Shown: positions 12,981 through 26,400 of the stretch, in pieces
How the letters are laid out: the number at the start of each line of letters is the position of its first letter
How positions within the stretch are numbered: the first letter of the stretch is position 1
Assembly (NCBI GenBank): GCA_018873245.2
Contig: JAEMBT020000001.1
Location: forward strand, 19,780,220-19,844,219
Direction: 5' to 3'
DNA length: 64,000 nucleotides
Source: Archegozetes longisetosus
Lineage: Eukaryota; Arthropoda; Arachnida; Sarcoptiformes; Trhypochthoniidae
Program-made: the position numbers and the translations under genes
The notes under the pieces: generated by a model
The model's database searches: none
What the model was told of the DNA's origin: nothing
What the model saw: the letters and a program-made list of their open reading frames with translations, nothing else

Positions 12981-14264
12981 CTCGCACTTAATCCAATTTA
13001 GCTTTAATTGATTTTCTGAGTAATGAATAGCTTTTACAATGAATATTGATATTAAATAATTAAATACAATAATTTTTATGAAATCTCTTCAACTAATGGA
13101 CTCCAATATTGACATTGACTTTTCAAAGATTTTCTTTCACACCAAAACGTTATATAATATAATCTAATAAACTCGGAAACGTTCTTTAAGTTCTTTTGCA
13201 ACAGTTTTCAATGATTGATAACATTATTAAGAAGCGAAAGTTGTATTAAAACAATTCTTAATATAAGTTACAATAATACCAATCAAAAGATTAATCAATA
13301 GTTTGTTACACTATTCATCAATTGTTGTCAATTTAATGATAACTACAATATTTGATGGGTTTTAATACACTGTTGAAAATGCAATCAAAATCCGGGATTC
13401 AAATCAATCACAATAAAAAATAATAAACTAAAAAATCTTATACTCTCTTTCAGGTAAATAATAAATAAGTTATATAATCAAAATTATTATAAAATGTGTC
13501 AAAATAGTAGATAAGAAGTGGCATAAATAAATTCCATACTAAATAAGTTATTAAAAAAATCTATTGATAATCGTTTGTTTCAGTAAACAAGTCATTTAGT
13601 GGACGAGATTTGAGTGGAAACCTAAAAATTGATAATTATATGGGTAAAGTGAAAGTTTAACTTTAGAAGTAAACCTCGTATGAACTTAGAAATAAAGTAA
13701 AGTTTAAACATGGTCTTATTTTTCAAATGTATTAGAGCTCATTTGAAGAGCAGTTGACGAACAAGTCTTTGAATAGAGGAATGAACTTCTGAGATAAGGT
13801 TTTGATTTTTGAACACAACTGTCAACTATCGATGACTTAATTTGAGTGTCAAAACCTTAGATTTCGTGATTTATCTTTGAAGACCAATATTTGGCACTCA
13901 AACGATGATTAAATTTAGATAATTAGGTTAAAACCTCGAAACATTTGAAGTGGAATTATCTGAATGATTACAAATAAGAAAAATCTAAACTAAATTAAAA
14001 ATAATACTGAAGTGAAAATAGAGGAATAGAATGATAGATGCGTTGATGCAATAACCAAATAATAGGTGATATTACAGTAACTGTTACTTTACCGCAAGTT
14101 TTTGTTCTGAAAATACAGCACTTATTTGAGCTGTAATATAATTCGTGAATTTCGTCAAGAATTTTTTTGAGAATATTTGAATCAATGACTCGATTTTGTG
14201 GACAGTCGAGAGTTTCATGCTTCCGATAGTCAGAAAACAATTCTTCCAGCTTCTGCTGAAGTCT
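12981..14264. other. Intergenic / pins 3' UTR
   Basis: AT-rich, no gene seen. The part just below 14265 should be 3' UTR of pins. An 81-codon minus-strand frame here (13995-14240) has no recognisable domain and follows the pins stop, so I leave it as UTR. Confidence 0.5.
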
Positions 14265-16902
14265 TCATAAACAGAATCGATGGTCTGGATAGATTTGAAA
14301 TGACGACGACCGATCAGAAGAAGTTCCAGGCATTGAACTTCTTTGGTCTTCTAGTCTACTGGCTTGACATCTCATCAACATTTCAAAGAAGTCGTCGTCG
14401 GGCAAGACATTAGCGCCTAATGACAACTGTCTCGATGGACCAATACGTCGGTTAACATTATTACCTCTCATTCGTGGCAATTCATTATTATTATTGTTAA
14501 TACGATTCTGCGGTGCGTAAGCATTAACCCGATTTGGTTGTCCAGGAAGACTTTCGGGTCCATTAGTGGCGCTGTTGCGACGGAGAGGAGGTAGTGATGC
14601 CCTCTGATCGTTCATTCGTCTCTCTTGCATACCAGCGATCAAATCAAACAAGTCATCGTGAAAGTTATCGTTATTTGGCGGCGATTCCTGTGACGATGAA
14701 GAGCCAGCATTTCCGATATGATTACCAATTGCACGAGTATTATTATTGTTGTTCGAATTGTTTGGATTATTATTATTATTCAGTCCTTGATTCACAAACC
14801 CACGATTCACATTCAATACATTTCTTTGTGGGTTCATATAATTTGTTACCATTCGTTCTGGTTTTCGATTCTCTTTATTCTCGATTGCATCCAAAGCACA
14901 TCTTTGGTCATCCATTCGCCCGCTTTGGAACTTTGAAACCAAATCAAGAAAGTCTTCGTGACTTTTGGATATGAACTCACCACTAGATGCGCTCATAGGA
15001 CGTTCTTCTCTTTGATTATTAATGTTAAGATCTGAGTTACTGCTCGCCACTTCATCGACAGTCTGTAAGGAATGTTTTCTCTGTTCTGGAGTCATATTCA
15101 TTAACTCCATTTGATCCATACTCATCCGTTTAGGTCTTCCATGTCTTTCACTCTGCTTATTACTCGGACTGCTACTGAGATCAGTTTCCAGTAGTTTCCT
15201 CAGATCACTGATACTCATCTGAGCCGTGGTCTGACCAGTTAAGTCACCGATTTCTTTAGATATCTCTAAATGTTTTTGTGCGTAATTGAGAGCCTCGTGA
15301 TGGTCACCGATTGCAGTCAGGGCATTGCCCAAACTCCAGTAAGCTCTTCCTTCTCCGATACGATCTCTCAGTTCTTGAGCAATCTTCAAATGTCTCAAAT
15401 GGTATTCAATCGCAGATTTATAATCGCGTAATAATGTGTACGTATTTCCTAAACTATAGCAGGCCTGAGCTTCGACCACACGATCTTTCAGTTCTTCAGC
15501 CAATGATAGCGTTTCTCTGCAACGAAAGAATTAACTTAATCCATATGTCTATTAGTTTGAAATAGTCTACGAGTTTCAAAACATACTTATAGTTTTCGAC
15601 AGCTGCTTCGAACTCCCCGAGAAATATGTGAGCGTTTCCTAAATTACACTGAGCTCTACGTTCAGCCGCTTTGTCACCAAATTCACGAGCGATTTTTAGC
15701 CTCTGAATTGGAATAATTGAATCGTTAAAATTTTAAACAAGCTAGAAAATGGGTGAATGCTTGAGCAAAACTGATACCTCTTCGTGATATGCAACTGCTT
15801 GTGGGAAATTTCCGAGCAGGTAATGAGTGTTTCCTAAATTACCACATGCTCTGCCTTGAGCTGATTTGTCGCCTAATTCCATCATTAAATCAAGATTTTG
15901 TCTGAAAATTAAGAATAAGATCAAAATTAAAAATCACCATTCAATCCAAGTTAACTTAAGACAAAAGTTATGATTTGTTGGACTTACTTATAGTAATCTA
16001 CGGCCTGTTCTAAACAACTTTTGACTTCTTCAGGAAACTCTCCTGGATCTTGATTCCCGACTCGAGCCATACTTTTGCCTTTCGTGTGATAGACATTTCC
16101 CAAATTATAGAGAGCTCGACCTTCGCCTACCTTTGAATTGAAAATAAATATTCAAAACAAGTTAGTTATAGAACAAGTACCAAATTAATTGACTTAAATT
16201 ACCTTATCAGATAATTCTCGACTTATATCGAGATGTCTTTTACAGAAAATGATGGCTTCGTCGAATCTGGACATCATTTTTAAAGTATTTCCCAAGTTTC
16301 CGCTAGCCTTCGCTTCACCGATTCGGTCAGATATGGATCTTCAAACAGAAAAATTTATTATTGCAATAATTCAATTTCACTAAAGTTCAATCAAAAAGAA
16401 TAGCTAATAAACTACTCGCTAAAATAATTGATTCAAACAGTTAATTATAAGAGACTAAAACAAACACAAAGGTTAAAAGATTAATCGAAATTAACATATA
16501 ATTAATATTTTGATTAAACTGATTTTAGACAAACTTTCGCGTAAAATCAACAGTTCGATTAAACAACGAATGATATTAAAAGAAAATAATATAATCGATA
16601 AAACAATTGAAAAATTGACGTAAAATATTGACAAATTTAGAAAAATCAATGAATTGATAAACAAATCAATTGTAATACTTGGCAACAGTTAAGTCCAATT
16701 TGTGGTAATCCATAGCCTTATGATAATTAGCTAAATAGAAGTAAGCGTTCCCTAATTGGGAATAAATGGCAGACAATGTCTTCAAGTCATTAGTTCCACA
16801 CTTGACGGCAGCCTCAAAGAAAGCAACAGAACCGTTGAAGTCACCCATTTTGCAAAGACGTTCGCCTTCGAGGGCCAGTTCCAGACATGTCGACGAATCC
16901 AT
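14265..16902 (-). CDS. pins: Pins/LGN: G-protein signalling modulator with TPRs and three GoLoco motifs, 664 aa, six exons
   Basis: Exons (minus): 16902-16679, 16338-16203, 16130-15988, 15901-15778, 15702-15587, 15516-14265; all junctions are GT-AG, phases agree and total 665 codons. The ATG at 16902 has A at -3 and gives MDSSTCLELALEGERL, matching LGN/Pins N-termini. Residues 1 to about 350 form TPRs with LGN-style units (GNLGNTLK, ALYNLGNVYH, GNLGNTHYLLGNF, SLGNTYTLL, WSLGNA). The linker keeps a basic RMSMDQMELM segment; Ser380 lies where Aurora kinase phosphorylates Pins/LGN. Three GoLoco motifs end in DDQR, NDQR and EDQR at about 435-456, 535-556 and 622-643, as in Drosophila Pins (vertebrate LGN has four). 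GoLocos bind GDP-Galphai at the cortex while TPRs bind Mud/NuMA and Inscuteable, orienting the spindle. Asn-rich repeats (about residues 490-510) separate GoLocos 1 and 2. Confidence 0.96.
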
Positions 16903-18587
16903 TCTCACTATCAATACTCTCTCTAATTATGTTACTTAATAATTTAATTGACTTGTTATGTTACTTAAACCTTATTTATTTTCATCTATTCATTTATTGG
17001 TTTATTTATTTTTTTGTTTTTAATTTCTCCATAAATGAAACGGTTTTTGGCGTATGTATTGAGTCTGCGCTCTATGTATTTCGAGCGCCCTTTTGTGTCA
17101 CTATAACTTCTGATTGGATTACAGTTTAGCACTTTTCTCAATAACAATCCTCTTAAATAATAAACAATTCATTTTTCGAAACTTTATTGTTGTTTATATT
17201 CAAAACAAGAGTAATCTGCTTTATTTTCTTTATTCATAATATATATGACTTGATATGGTCTATAATTTGATTTTTAGACTTATGGGTCATATAAATGAGT
17301 TGAAGTTTATTGAAACAATATGTTCACGAATTTGAACTATTATTATTCCAACTTAAGGACGGAAAAAATAAAGTGACATCTAATGCACTAAACCTGAAAC
17401 AAATACTATACTAACTTTTGAAACTTTAGTTCTGTTCTACTAAAACTTTGGTTCTGTTTTATGCTCTAGGCATTAGATGTCGTCCCTGCGGACAAAATAC
17501 ATCTAATCATTTTCAAGTTATTAACCTATCTGATGTGTTGAAAGCATTTGATGCCTATAGATGGTACGTTAAACATAGTTCTTAATAATAAATTCTTATC
17601 TTTCAAATTGATTTAGAAATTCTGAACTAGACTAAATTAAAAAGTCTATAACAAGTTTTAACAAAAAATCTTTATTTTATGAAACAAAGAACTTTGAAAA
17701 CCTTATGCACAAACATTAAGATTTGTTTGAGTTATAAAATGACAAAGTTGACTCTTAACATAAAGATAGGTAAGGTAAAAATCTTTGAAGAATCTCAGTA
17801 AGAAGTTTAAAGCTTCCTAATAATACATCACAATCATTTATTGACATTTAAGGCATTTCTATCATTTTATTCAAAATACATTTGAGGATTACATGATAAT
17901 AGATAACATTCGATTTAATTATCGTATAATCAATTATAATTATGTACAATAAGCTTCTGTCAGTGTCTTTTCAGAATATACAAATCAAGTTAATTAAGTC
18001 ACTCTTAGAACATAAAACACCAAACTTCTCCTGAAGAATTGTGCGATGTGATTAATGAGTAACACAGCTGAAAACTGACAGTTCGGATAAATTATGATTG
18101 ATAAAAATTTGTGAATAAACTGATTATCACTTGATCGTATTAATAAAGTAGTTACAATTTCAGGTGAAAGTTGCTAACTTCAAGTTAGTCATATTTTGCT
18201 TACTCATTTTATTTGAAGCTCGCCATAGCAAATAGTTGACATTAAAAATAATTCAATCTAAAATAATATGATTCTCTCAAACTTGTTGTGTAACAAGAAG
18301 GATGAGGCCATTTTTTGAATCCAAGGCTAAAGACTGTGCTCAGGTTCTGCGAATTTCCTACTTTTACATTCATATCAATATAAATAAGACTTATATTCAA
18401 AGTAAACTAAATCTAGTCAGTTTTACGGCCCACATTCTTGCGTTTCACGTTCACTCGTTCGAACACTTTATAGGTTTAGGAGCACAGTACTGACTATTAT
18501 ACAAATTTGATTTAACTCGAATGCGATCATAGATACAATAATGCATGGGCGGACTGACTCAAACTAAGTTACAATAAGCTTGATATG

Positions 18588-19007
18588 TGCATTCTTGGGA
18601 TTTATCTTTGATATGCTGTATGCAACCTTTCATAAAATTATTACAATTGTTAGTCAAATAATATACATTATACTGATCAATTCATGTCAAACCTTTAATT
18701 TGTGAAAACTTTGATTTACAATTAATAAAAGTATTATTAAAATGCGTGTTTTTTTTTATAAATGAAGAAATGATTTTAACACTGAATCAAAGAGCTCTAA
18801 TTGTCTGGATGAAAACTTTCAATGGCTGATCACTATCAAGAAATATTGGATAGAAATGGTGGTGCGACTCACTTTTAGAATTATATTTATATAAATTAAT
18901 TCTTATATAATATTTATTCAATTGAGAAAAGTTATATCTTTCACTGCTAATATAAGTTATGCGAAAGGTTGCATACGGTGTCTCGAAAATAAATCCCAAG
19001 ACTGTAC
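18588..19007. repeat. Inverted repeat pair, arms about 50 bp, loop about 315 bp
   Basis: 18588-18640 (plus: TTGGGATTTAT, GTATGCAACCTTTC) is matched by the reverse complement of 18955-19007 at roughly 80% by eye. Homology resumes further out after a short gap (AAGCTTGATATG against AACTTGATGTTTG). It may be a decayed MITE or an inverted local duplication. Confidence 0.55.
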
Positions 19008-19379
19008 CTTCAGGTGGTAACAAACATCAAGTTATTTTCATAAGGTAACCGCTGTGGAGAATCGAGACTCTTTAACGGAAATATAAGTAGTCCTTTACTG
19101 AATAAGCTTTTCTTTCAGAATGTTCACTCATTATTATTTAGAATAAACAATAGAGAGTTTTATTTTAATGTGCTTTAGCGATCTAATCGTTGAGTTCAAC
19201 GGTTTGATTTTCGAGTTTAGCTAAAACAGAAAGATGGATAATCGTTTGCAATGAGACTCTGAGCACACTCAAATCCAAACAAAGTAGCTGGCAATGGAAA
19301 GCTCTAGTCATGCCGAGCAATAAAGTCAATGTCCACTTTTCTCAATACCCTACAGTTTCCAAGTTTAAGGTCGTAAATC

Positions 19380-19760
19380 ACCCTTTTAGGGCCGAGTTCA
19401 ATTTAGGTTGAAATAAAAATTTCTAGATCCGCTGGCAACAAATTGAACATAATCTGCGTTGTCCGTTCCCAACCGCATAGATGCACACCCACAGGGGACA
19501 TAAAAAGATAAAATCAAGATAAAGTGGAAAATATTCTGCGTCATTGCTATCAGACGACTTTTCAACAAAGATCCCGTCAAGAGACCCTGCGGGGTACCGG
19601 TTTTACGCAAGTACCTTGCATGCCCGAGGTACCAAAGACCTGTGATTGTCCCCGTATCGGCTGGATTCTCGGGACGAAGACCTGAAATCACTAGGGCCTA
19701 ACCGAACCGTTCAGTTAGACCATCCAGATGCCCTTTTTGCTCCACAGAGCATAGAGAGGA
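19380..19760. other. GC-rich island of unknown origin
   Basis: Base composition is visibly richer in G+C than anything for kilobases around (for example CCTGCGGGGTACCGG, CCCCGTATCGGCTGG). A 97-codon minus frame (19398-19691) and an interrupted plus frame exist, neither with a recognisable domain. It looks like a fragment of foreign or transposon-derived sequence not yet mutated to local composition, but I cannot classify it. Confidence 0.5.
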
Positions 19761-20410
19761 GTTTGTTCCGCTTTTCATCCAAAAATGCAGCTACTCGATC
19801 CTCGAAATAATTGAATATTTGTAATCTTTTTCTTAGGCAATTTTGTAATATAGTTTCGCTAACATATCGAACTTTGAAGCCTAATATCTCAGAAACTGTT
19901 GACTTAAGAATAGGGATCCTTTGGTAAATTCTTATCTACTCATCGAAATCTATCCAATGATATAAAAATAGGTGGACCCAAAGCGATTATCTTCCCTTTG
20001 AATTCTCTTCCAGTTATTTCAGATTTAGTGAGAAGGATGAAAACAAAAAATGAGGATTACTGTTTGGTGCCTTTTTTATATAAATAGAAACACTGCAATT
20101 CATAACATAAACATGAACCTGTTAAGTTGAATGCTTGTGATTATAAATCGGTACTATATGTTTGAATAACAAAGGATCTGTGAAAGTAGAATCCAAAAGA
20201 TTATGCAATATATCGTTAAGATTTTTCAACTCAATCAACATAATCTCGTTGAACATGAGTCTCTTCTGAAAAAATCTCTTTTGAAAAATTTACGAGTTTG
20301 AGAAACATCAAACAAATTAATTCGTGAATTTATATATGTGAGATATGTTTAAAACATAGTTTTCATCATTTGCTTTTAATAAATGATCACCAAATATTTT
20401 ATTTGATTGT

Positions 20411-23400
20411 TCAATTGACTACCATTTTATTCAGTGGAGTGAAACTAATATTAGTAACTGAATTTGATGACGATTTTTCTCTTGTTGAACAGCAAAGGTA
20501 GTAAATAACTCTAAATCTCCGGCGAAATTCTTTGTTGAACCTTTCCTGCAATTAAAAATCAAATCAGTTAATAGTAGCAAATTCTTCTATCAATTATTTT
20601 TGTAATCACTGAGTATAAATATCGAAATTGCATTTAAGCGATCAGATTTGGACAACTAACCAATAACTCAAGCCATACATTTCTAGCACTTTAATACTCT
20701 CATCGAGTAAGTTCTTTTTTAGTCATTCAACTGATCAATGGCTGTAGAACTCGAAAGCAATAACACTCAAGTATCTTTTGTTGTATTTGCTGACCTTGAA
20801 ACAAAATTTTAATCCAAAAAATCTTTAAGCCTTTAAACTGATTTTCCTGACAAGTGTAAAGTCGTTTGTTCATGTTGGCGTTCACTAGTGTCAGTGTTTG
20901 ATCCTTAAGCACCACACGATTGAAAAATAAGTTACCCTTAGAGAACCTATTACATAACCCATACCTATTTGATCGATTTTCTATAATTAAACTTCTAAAA
21001 ATATCGACAAGTACACTATAGTTCTGTTTATATACCTTCAGCAACGACCCTGAGCAAATCATTAACAGAAATGTAATTTGATTATTAGGACCATCATACT
21101 TACGTTGTAAATAACATAAATATAGGGATTATAACACGAATTTGATAGGGCTAACCAATTGCACGAAAATCGTATCACATCTATATATTTCATTCTGTAA
21201 TGAGAAATGTACATCTTCAAAAATTGCCTACAACTTATCTGATCAATACATTAGATTTACCCATTGATTTGTGGCCAAATTTCTTTAGATATATTGAATA
21301 GCTGTAATGGAAGCCAACAAAAGATAAATAGAGCCACAACTATGAACAGCATTTTGATAACCTAAGGATAGGGAGTGAAACAAAAAACAAAGTTTATTTG
21401 TTGAGTTTGAGTTTTTCTTTAGAATTGTTTCACATGAATAGACTGGTTCATTCTAAGTTTTAGCACATTTAGCATATTTTAAATTCTATTTGAAAATTCG
21501 ATTGCTTTACTCGTTATTATACTTGAATACATCTGAATGAGCTTGGAGGCACATCAAAACGGCTTTGTTTTAAAATCTAAGAAATAATTCTATTGTTAAC
21601 TTGAGTTTTTTGTATTATAGCAATTTAAATATTTGATAAAGTATTTTGTTACAAAAAATTAACGAGTTCGTCAAGTGTTCGTAATTTTTATCAAAACAAA
21701 GTTAATGAAACTAATTGTATAAAACTATCGAGTTTGAAAAAGAAAATTGAAAAAAGTTGATGCACTAGTAGATGGAAAAATGACAGTTCTGAGACAACAA
21801 AATTACTCGATATACCGGTACAGCATAATACTAATTAACTATTATTCTTCATAGGAATCTTCATGCTATAATACAAGTAGAACATGAAAAGGGTGCATTA
21901 AAAATTCTCCCAGAATCTATAAAATCGTAGTTATATTTCATCTAAATAATGTTCAAGCTCTTCAAAAATGGGATACGAGAAAAATAGATCAAAAACTATT
22001 ATTTTAGTAAACACTCACCACTCAAGTCACCAAATATCAAAAGTGAAACTACAGAGAAATAATGGTTCATTACAAATGGAAATTTGATGAAAGGACTCCA
22101 AATTAGATTTGACTCGTTCTCTAATTCTTGAAAGCTAAAGGCCTATCAAGTTATCAAAAAGCTATTGCATAATATTTTTCGATTACCCAATACTTCACTT
22201 CTAACTCTAATGATATAAAGAGTTTCTTTATCATTAGAGTTACACTTATTTTCTGGAGTTTCATGAACAAATTTCTTTTTATTAAAAATGAAATACTAGA
22301 AAGACATTAGTATTTCAAGTGAGTAAAAGTATTTTTAAATGATTTTCAAACAAGTTCTTAACATAGTTGGCAAAATTCGACTATTACTTCTTGTGTTATC
22401 AACTCTTAGACATCCCTAGACTATAAAATAGATTCTTTCTTTTTCATTTATTGTTTCAGATAGTATTTGATCTCTTTTAATCAAAATAGGGTAATTAGAA
22501 TCGAAATTGATCTTTACCACAACCCCAGTAAAATAGTGATTTCGGTATAAATTGCTATAGTTTAGGTAAGAGTTGGATTGTCGTAATTTACTTGGAAATG
22601 TACCTAAAGATTTCTGTTCGAAATGATGTTATTAACTGTCATTTATAAAAAAAACCTTCTGGAAACATACTTTCGAGTTAGTAAGAGCTCAAGTTATTAT
22701 ACTTATTTAGAACAAAATGTTTTATGTACCTAATGTTTGCTATATTACATTAATAGATTTGACAAAAGATAAGAGCTTAACTTAAGCTTAAATAAGATAA
22801 AAACCAGCATAAGGACAATAGATCACCTGAGCTCTACCATTGAGATATGAAGTAGCTTATTTTAGAACTTATTTCTGATTTTGAGTCATAGAACAAGTAT
22901 TCTATGAATCTTATGCATTTGTGCATTGATTCTTTGAATTTCTTATGTTCTAAGAGAATAAAAATTAATTGCAGGCCTTCATTTCTTTATTGAAACAATA
23001 TGACTTGAAATTCCTTCGAGATAGAGAGGTGTTAGACATTTATAGGTTTGACATGATTTCCACTAGTTCTTTGTGTTTCTGTGAGAATAAGTTTACTTGA
23101 TCTCTATGAAAATAAGTTTTCATTTTCAAGAAAGCCTGATCCAAACGAAAAGTACAGGAAATTAAATTTTAGATTTTTAGTGATCACCTAAAGGCTTCGA
23201 AACTGTTTCATAAATGCTTTCATTTTAACTCATACTTAATAAAATGATTGTGCTCCAGTATAACTAAAATTGATTATAAGTTTTAGATAGAAAATTTTTC
23301 CTCAAAGTCAAGAGTATAATACTTGAAAAAATATTTCTTAAGATATATTCTTAGATTCTTTATAGGCTTTCCAAACTTGATTCATTTCCTACAAGTGATT

Positions 23401-26400
23401 CAATAAACTGTACCGCAAATCTATTTTTGAAATTTAATCTGTTGAGAGCAAGATCGATTTTTCGCTGAAGTTATCACTTTAAGTTATAGCTGTTTGTTAA
23501 TGACAAACATAAAGTTACTACATGGAAACCATTGCTGTTATATAGTTCGTGATAAAGTACAGAAAAACCTCGATATAACCAACCCGGATATAGTAAAGTT
23601 TTATTGTAATGAGCCTGTTTGATGTTCTGGCAGAAATCCTATAGATTCAATGTTAAGAAGTCTGAATATAACTGACTTCATTATAGAGGACACTGGATAT
23701 AACCTAGTGAGGATAGCAGCTCCAACAATATATTTATGCACTTGTTGTAACAGAGCTGGCGTTAAGCACGAATTAAGTAAAATTGTGGACAATCAAGTGC
23801 GTAGGTACTGTATTTAAATTTGAACACAATTATGTAAAATGATGATAAAACTACAAAAGATTTAACAATCACATATATCATGTTATCATTGTTATGCATC
23901 AAAAAGTTGAGCAATTGATACAATACTCAAGTACGCCACTTTTCCAGAAACTATAAATAATAAGTCTCGTACCTATAACTATAATTGAACCTTTAAATGA
24001 TGAAGTAGATTCTTCAGTCCCTTGAACTTCTTTATGTTGAGGTTTTACTGAATATATTTTTACTGATACAGACGAACTAACTTTTTTGTGAACCAATATA
24101 ACATATTAATAATTGATATTTCATTTTTTATCTACTCTATCTCTAATGAGATGTGACACTTAAGAGGATGCTGGTGTGAAATTCATTTTATTCTCATGAA
24201 AAGTCGTGAAAAATCCGATTTAAAAATTAGTTTCAACTATAAGAATGATACTGAAAATAATTGGACCATCTTAAATCTCCAGTAAAATAGAATTCTAGAT
24301 ACTATAATGTTTTAGAAATTCCACACAATTATCCAAAGAAACAAGTTCAAGTCTGAAGATTACCATCTGATACTCTATTTATGTAAGACTTTTATGAACT
24401 TAAAATAAAGTTTAAAAACTCCATGGTTTTGAAGAGTATATTTTCTGGAAAGCGTAAGCTTTTGAAAAATTTAGACAATGAGAAGGCTTAGCTTTAATTG
24501 AGTTGCTAGTGGAGAAAATTCATTACTCATTTCATATAGTTAAGTTTCAGGCTCTTATTTGATGATCAACTTGTTCAAAAGTTCTACTTATGTGTTGAAA
24601 GAAATAAGCTCTTGAAAAATACTAATAGATTCTCATTATTAGTATTGATAAACATTGATATTTTTGGTCATAAAAGTTTTGATAGTAAGTGAATCTACAA
24701 CTCTCATCGATCACTCAGTATTTCAAAAAAATTTATAAGCACTTTCGTTATCTATTGATAAATTTCTCAAGAGCTTACCGAAAACGGCAAACGCTTAATA
24801 TATAAGTGAATATAACTTGTTAATTTCCTTTAGTAAGAATACTTATTCACTTTTTTCTTTTTTTGGCGAACACTCAGCCCATGAGCTCTGGAGACAGAAG
24901 CGACGTATTCATCTGGTTCTGCTCTTAAGACCAAAGCCATTCGCAAATAGGTATACGATATGATACATAAAGGTACGAAGTACTGAATGCAAACCAAGGC
25001 GCTGTTATAAGTACAGTAAAGTGCTGACGTCAAACCAATATTGTGACAGTACGGCATTGTGTTTTCTTCTTTAATTGAATCCCAAATCAGTTCAACCTTA
25101 AGAGATGTGAAAAAATTATGCTTCTATAGAAAGTATAACACATATGACACTTATTTAAATGCGTTCATTCAATTTGTAACTTTTAATGAGAAAAAAATCA
25201 GCGATCAGAGTAAACAACGAAGATTAATTAGATCTTATTCCAATTATGCAAAATGATGCTTTAATATGCCCTAATTTTATCTATAGGTAACCGAATAGCT
25301 TAATTCAGTGCTTTCTATTTCTGAGCCTCCACAGCAACAAAACTCTTCGAATACTCGACTCTTTTGCTATGAGATAATAAGATTAATGTTATAAAACTAG
25401 GATGAGTTTTACTCGAATAATCCGAAAGAATTTAAGTGTCAGTCATGAGTTTGTATTCCCTTAACTGATTTCTAAAGCGGTATCAAATGAATAGCATCAC
25501 TGATTAAAGTAGACAGTATTGAGTTTACCGATTCGTCAACTTCCAGTATCTGATTGATTGCACCCATAAACCATTTCCTACCTGCTTAACATTAACTGTC
25601 ACGAGTACTAAACGATACGAATTTGTTATTCAGATTTGTCTTTAAGACAGATCAATCGAATCTAGTGAAGTGTTAATAAAATCAAGGATTTGGTAATTCG
25701 ACTTCAAGTTGGTTAATCTTAAATAAAAGTCAAGATCAGATCTCTTAAATATATACAACTTCGTAGAAGTTGATTCAAATAAAATACCACACTTTACTCA
25801 GCTTTAAATCTCAATAAAAAATTCCAGGGATTGAATTCAATAGTAAGCAAGATAAATAGAATTTAGTCTTTTGTGCCATTCTCAGGCATTCAATCTATTA
25901 ATCAGTTCATCAAAAGTCTTGAAAAAATATTCATAGTTATTATCAAACAATTTGTATTGGTTCTCGTGATTTTTATCTATTACGAAAACAAGAATATTAT
26001 GCAGAAACTGATTTAAAATCAAACCTTTCAATAAACCAGATTTTAGTCCGGTATTGTTTTTTCATTCTAAAGTTCCCTATTAATCAGGAATCTATCGAAA
26101 GATCATTCCTTGATTTATCGCTTAAAATTCTTGGATTTAAAATAAAGAAAGGATCAAAAAGGAATATTAGATTTTTCAAGACATGCCTTTATCAACACGT
26201 AACATATTGAACTCTTTTTGAATTGTATGATCCTTGAAAAGAAGAATGTTAAATAAGAAGCAAGTTGGAATAAGTTGAATAAAGACTCACTTTTCCATTG
26301 TGTTCGAATCATTATTATATCAGGGTGCAGAAAATTATTTTACTTTTTATGTTGCTAAACCAGGATAGCAATGATACATAAAAGAATCAAAAGACCATCG

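Larger units (their letters stand above)
16903..20410. other. Intergenic between pins and the GPCR gene
   Basis: The pins promoter must lie just above 16902, but no clear TATA is visible. The rest is AT-rich, apart from an inverted pair of repeats at 18588-19007 and a GC-rich patch at 19380-19760, described separately. No coding exon with splice support was found. Confidence 0.5.

Noticed and set aside
13995-14240. 81-codon minus frame directly after pins
   Set aside because: Lies in the expected 3' UTR, has no recognisable domain, and joining it to pins would require an unsupported splice around the stop.
19398-19691. 97-codon minus frame as a gene
   Set aside because: Sits in the GC-rich island; frame is broken upstream and shows no domain.
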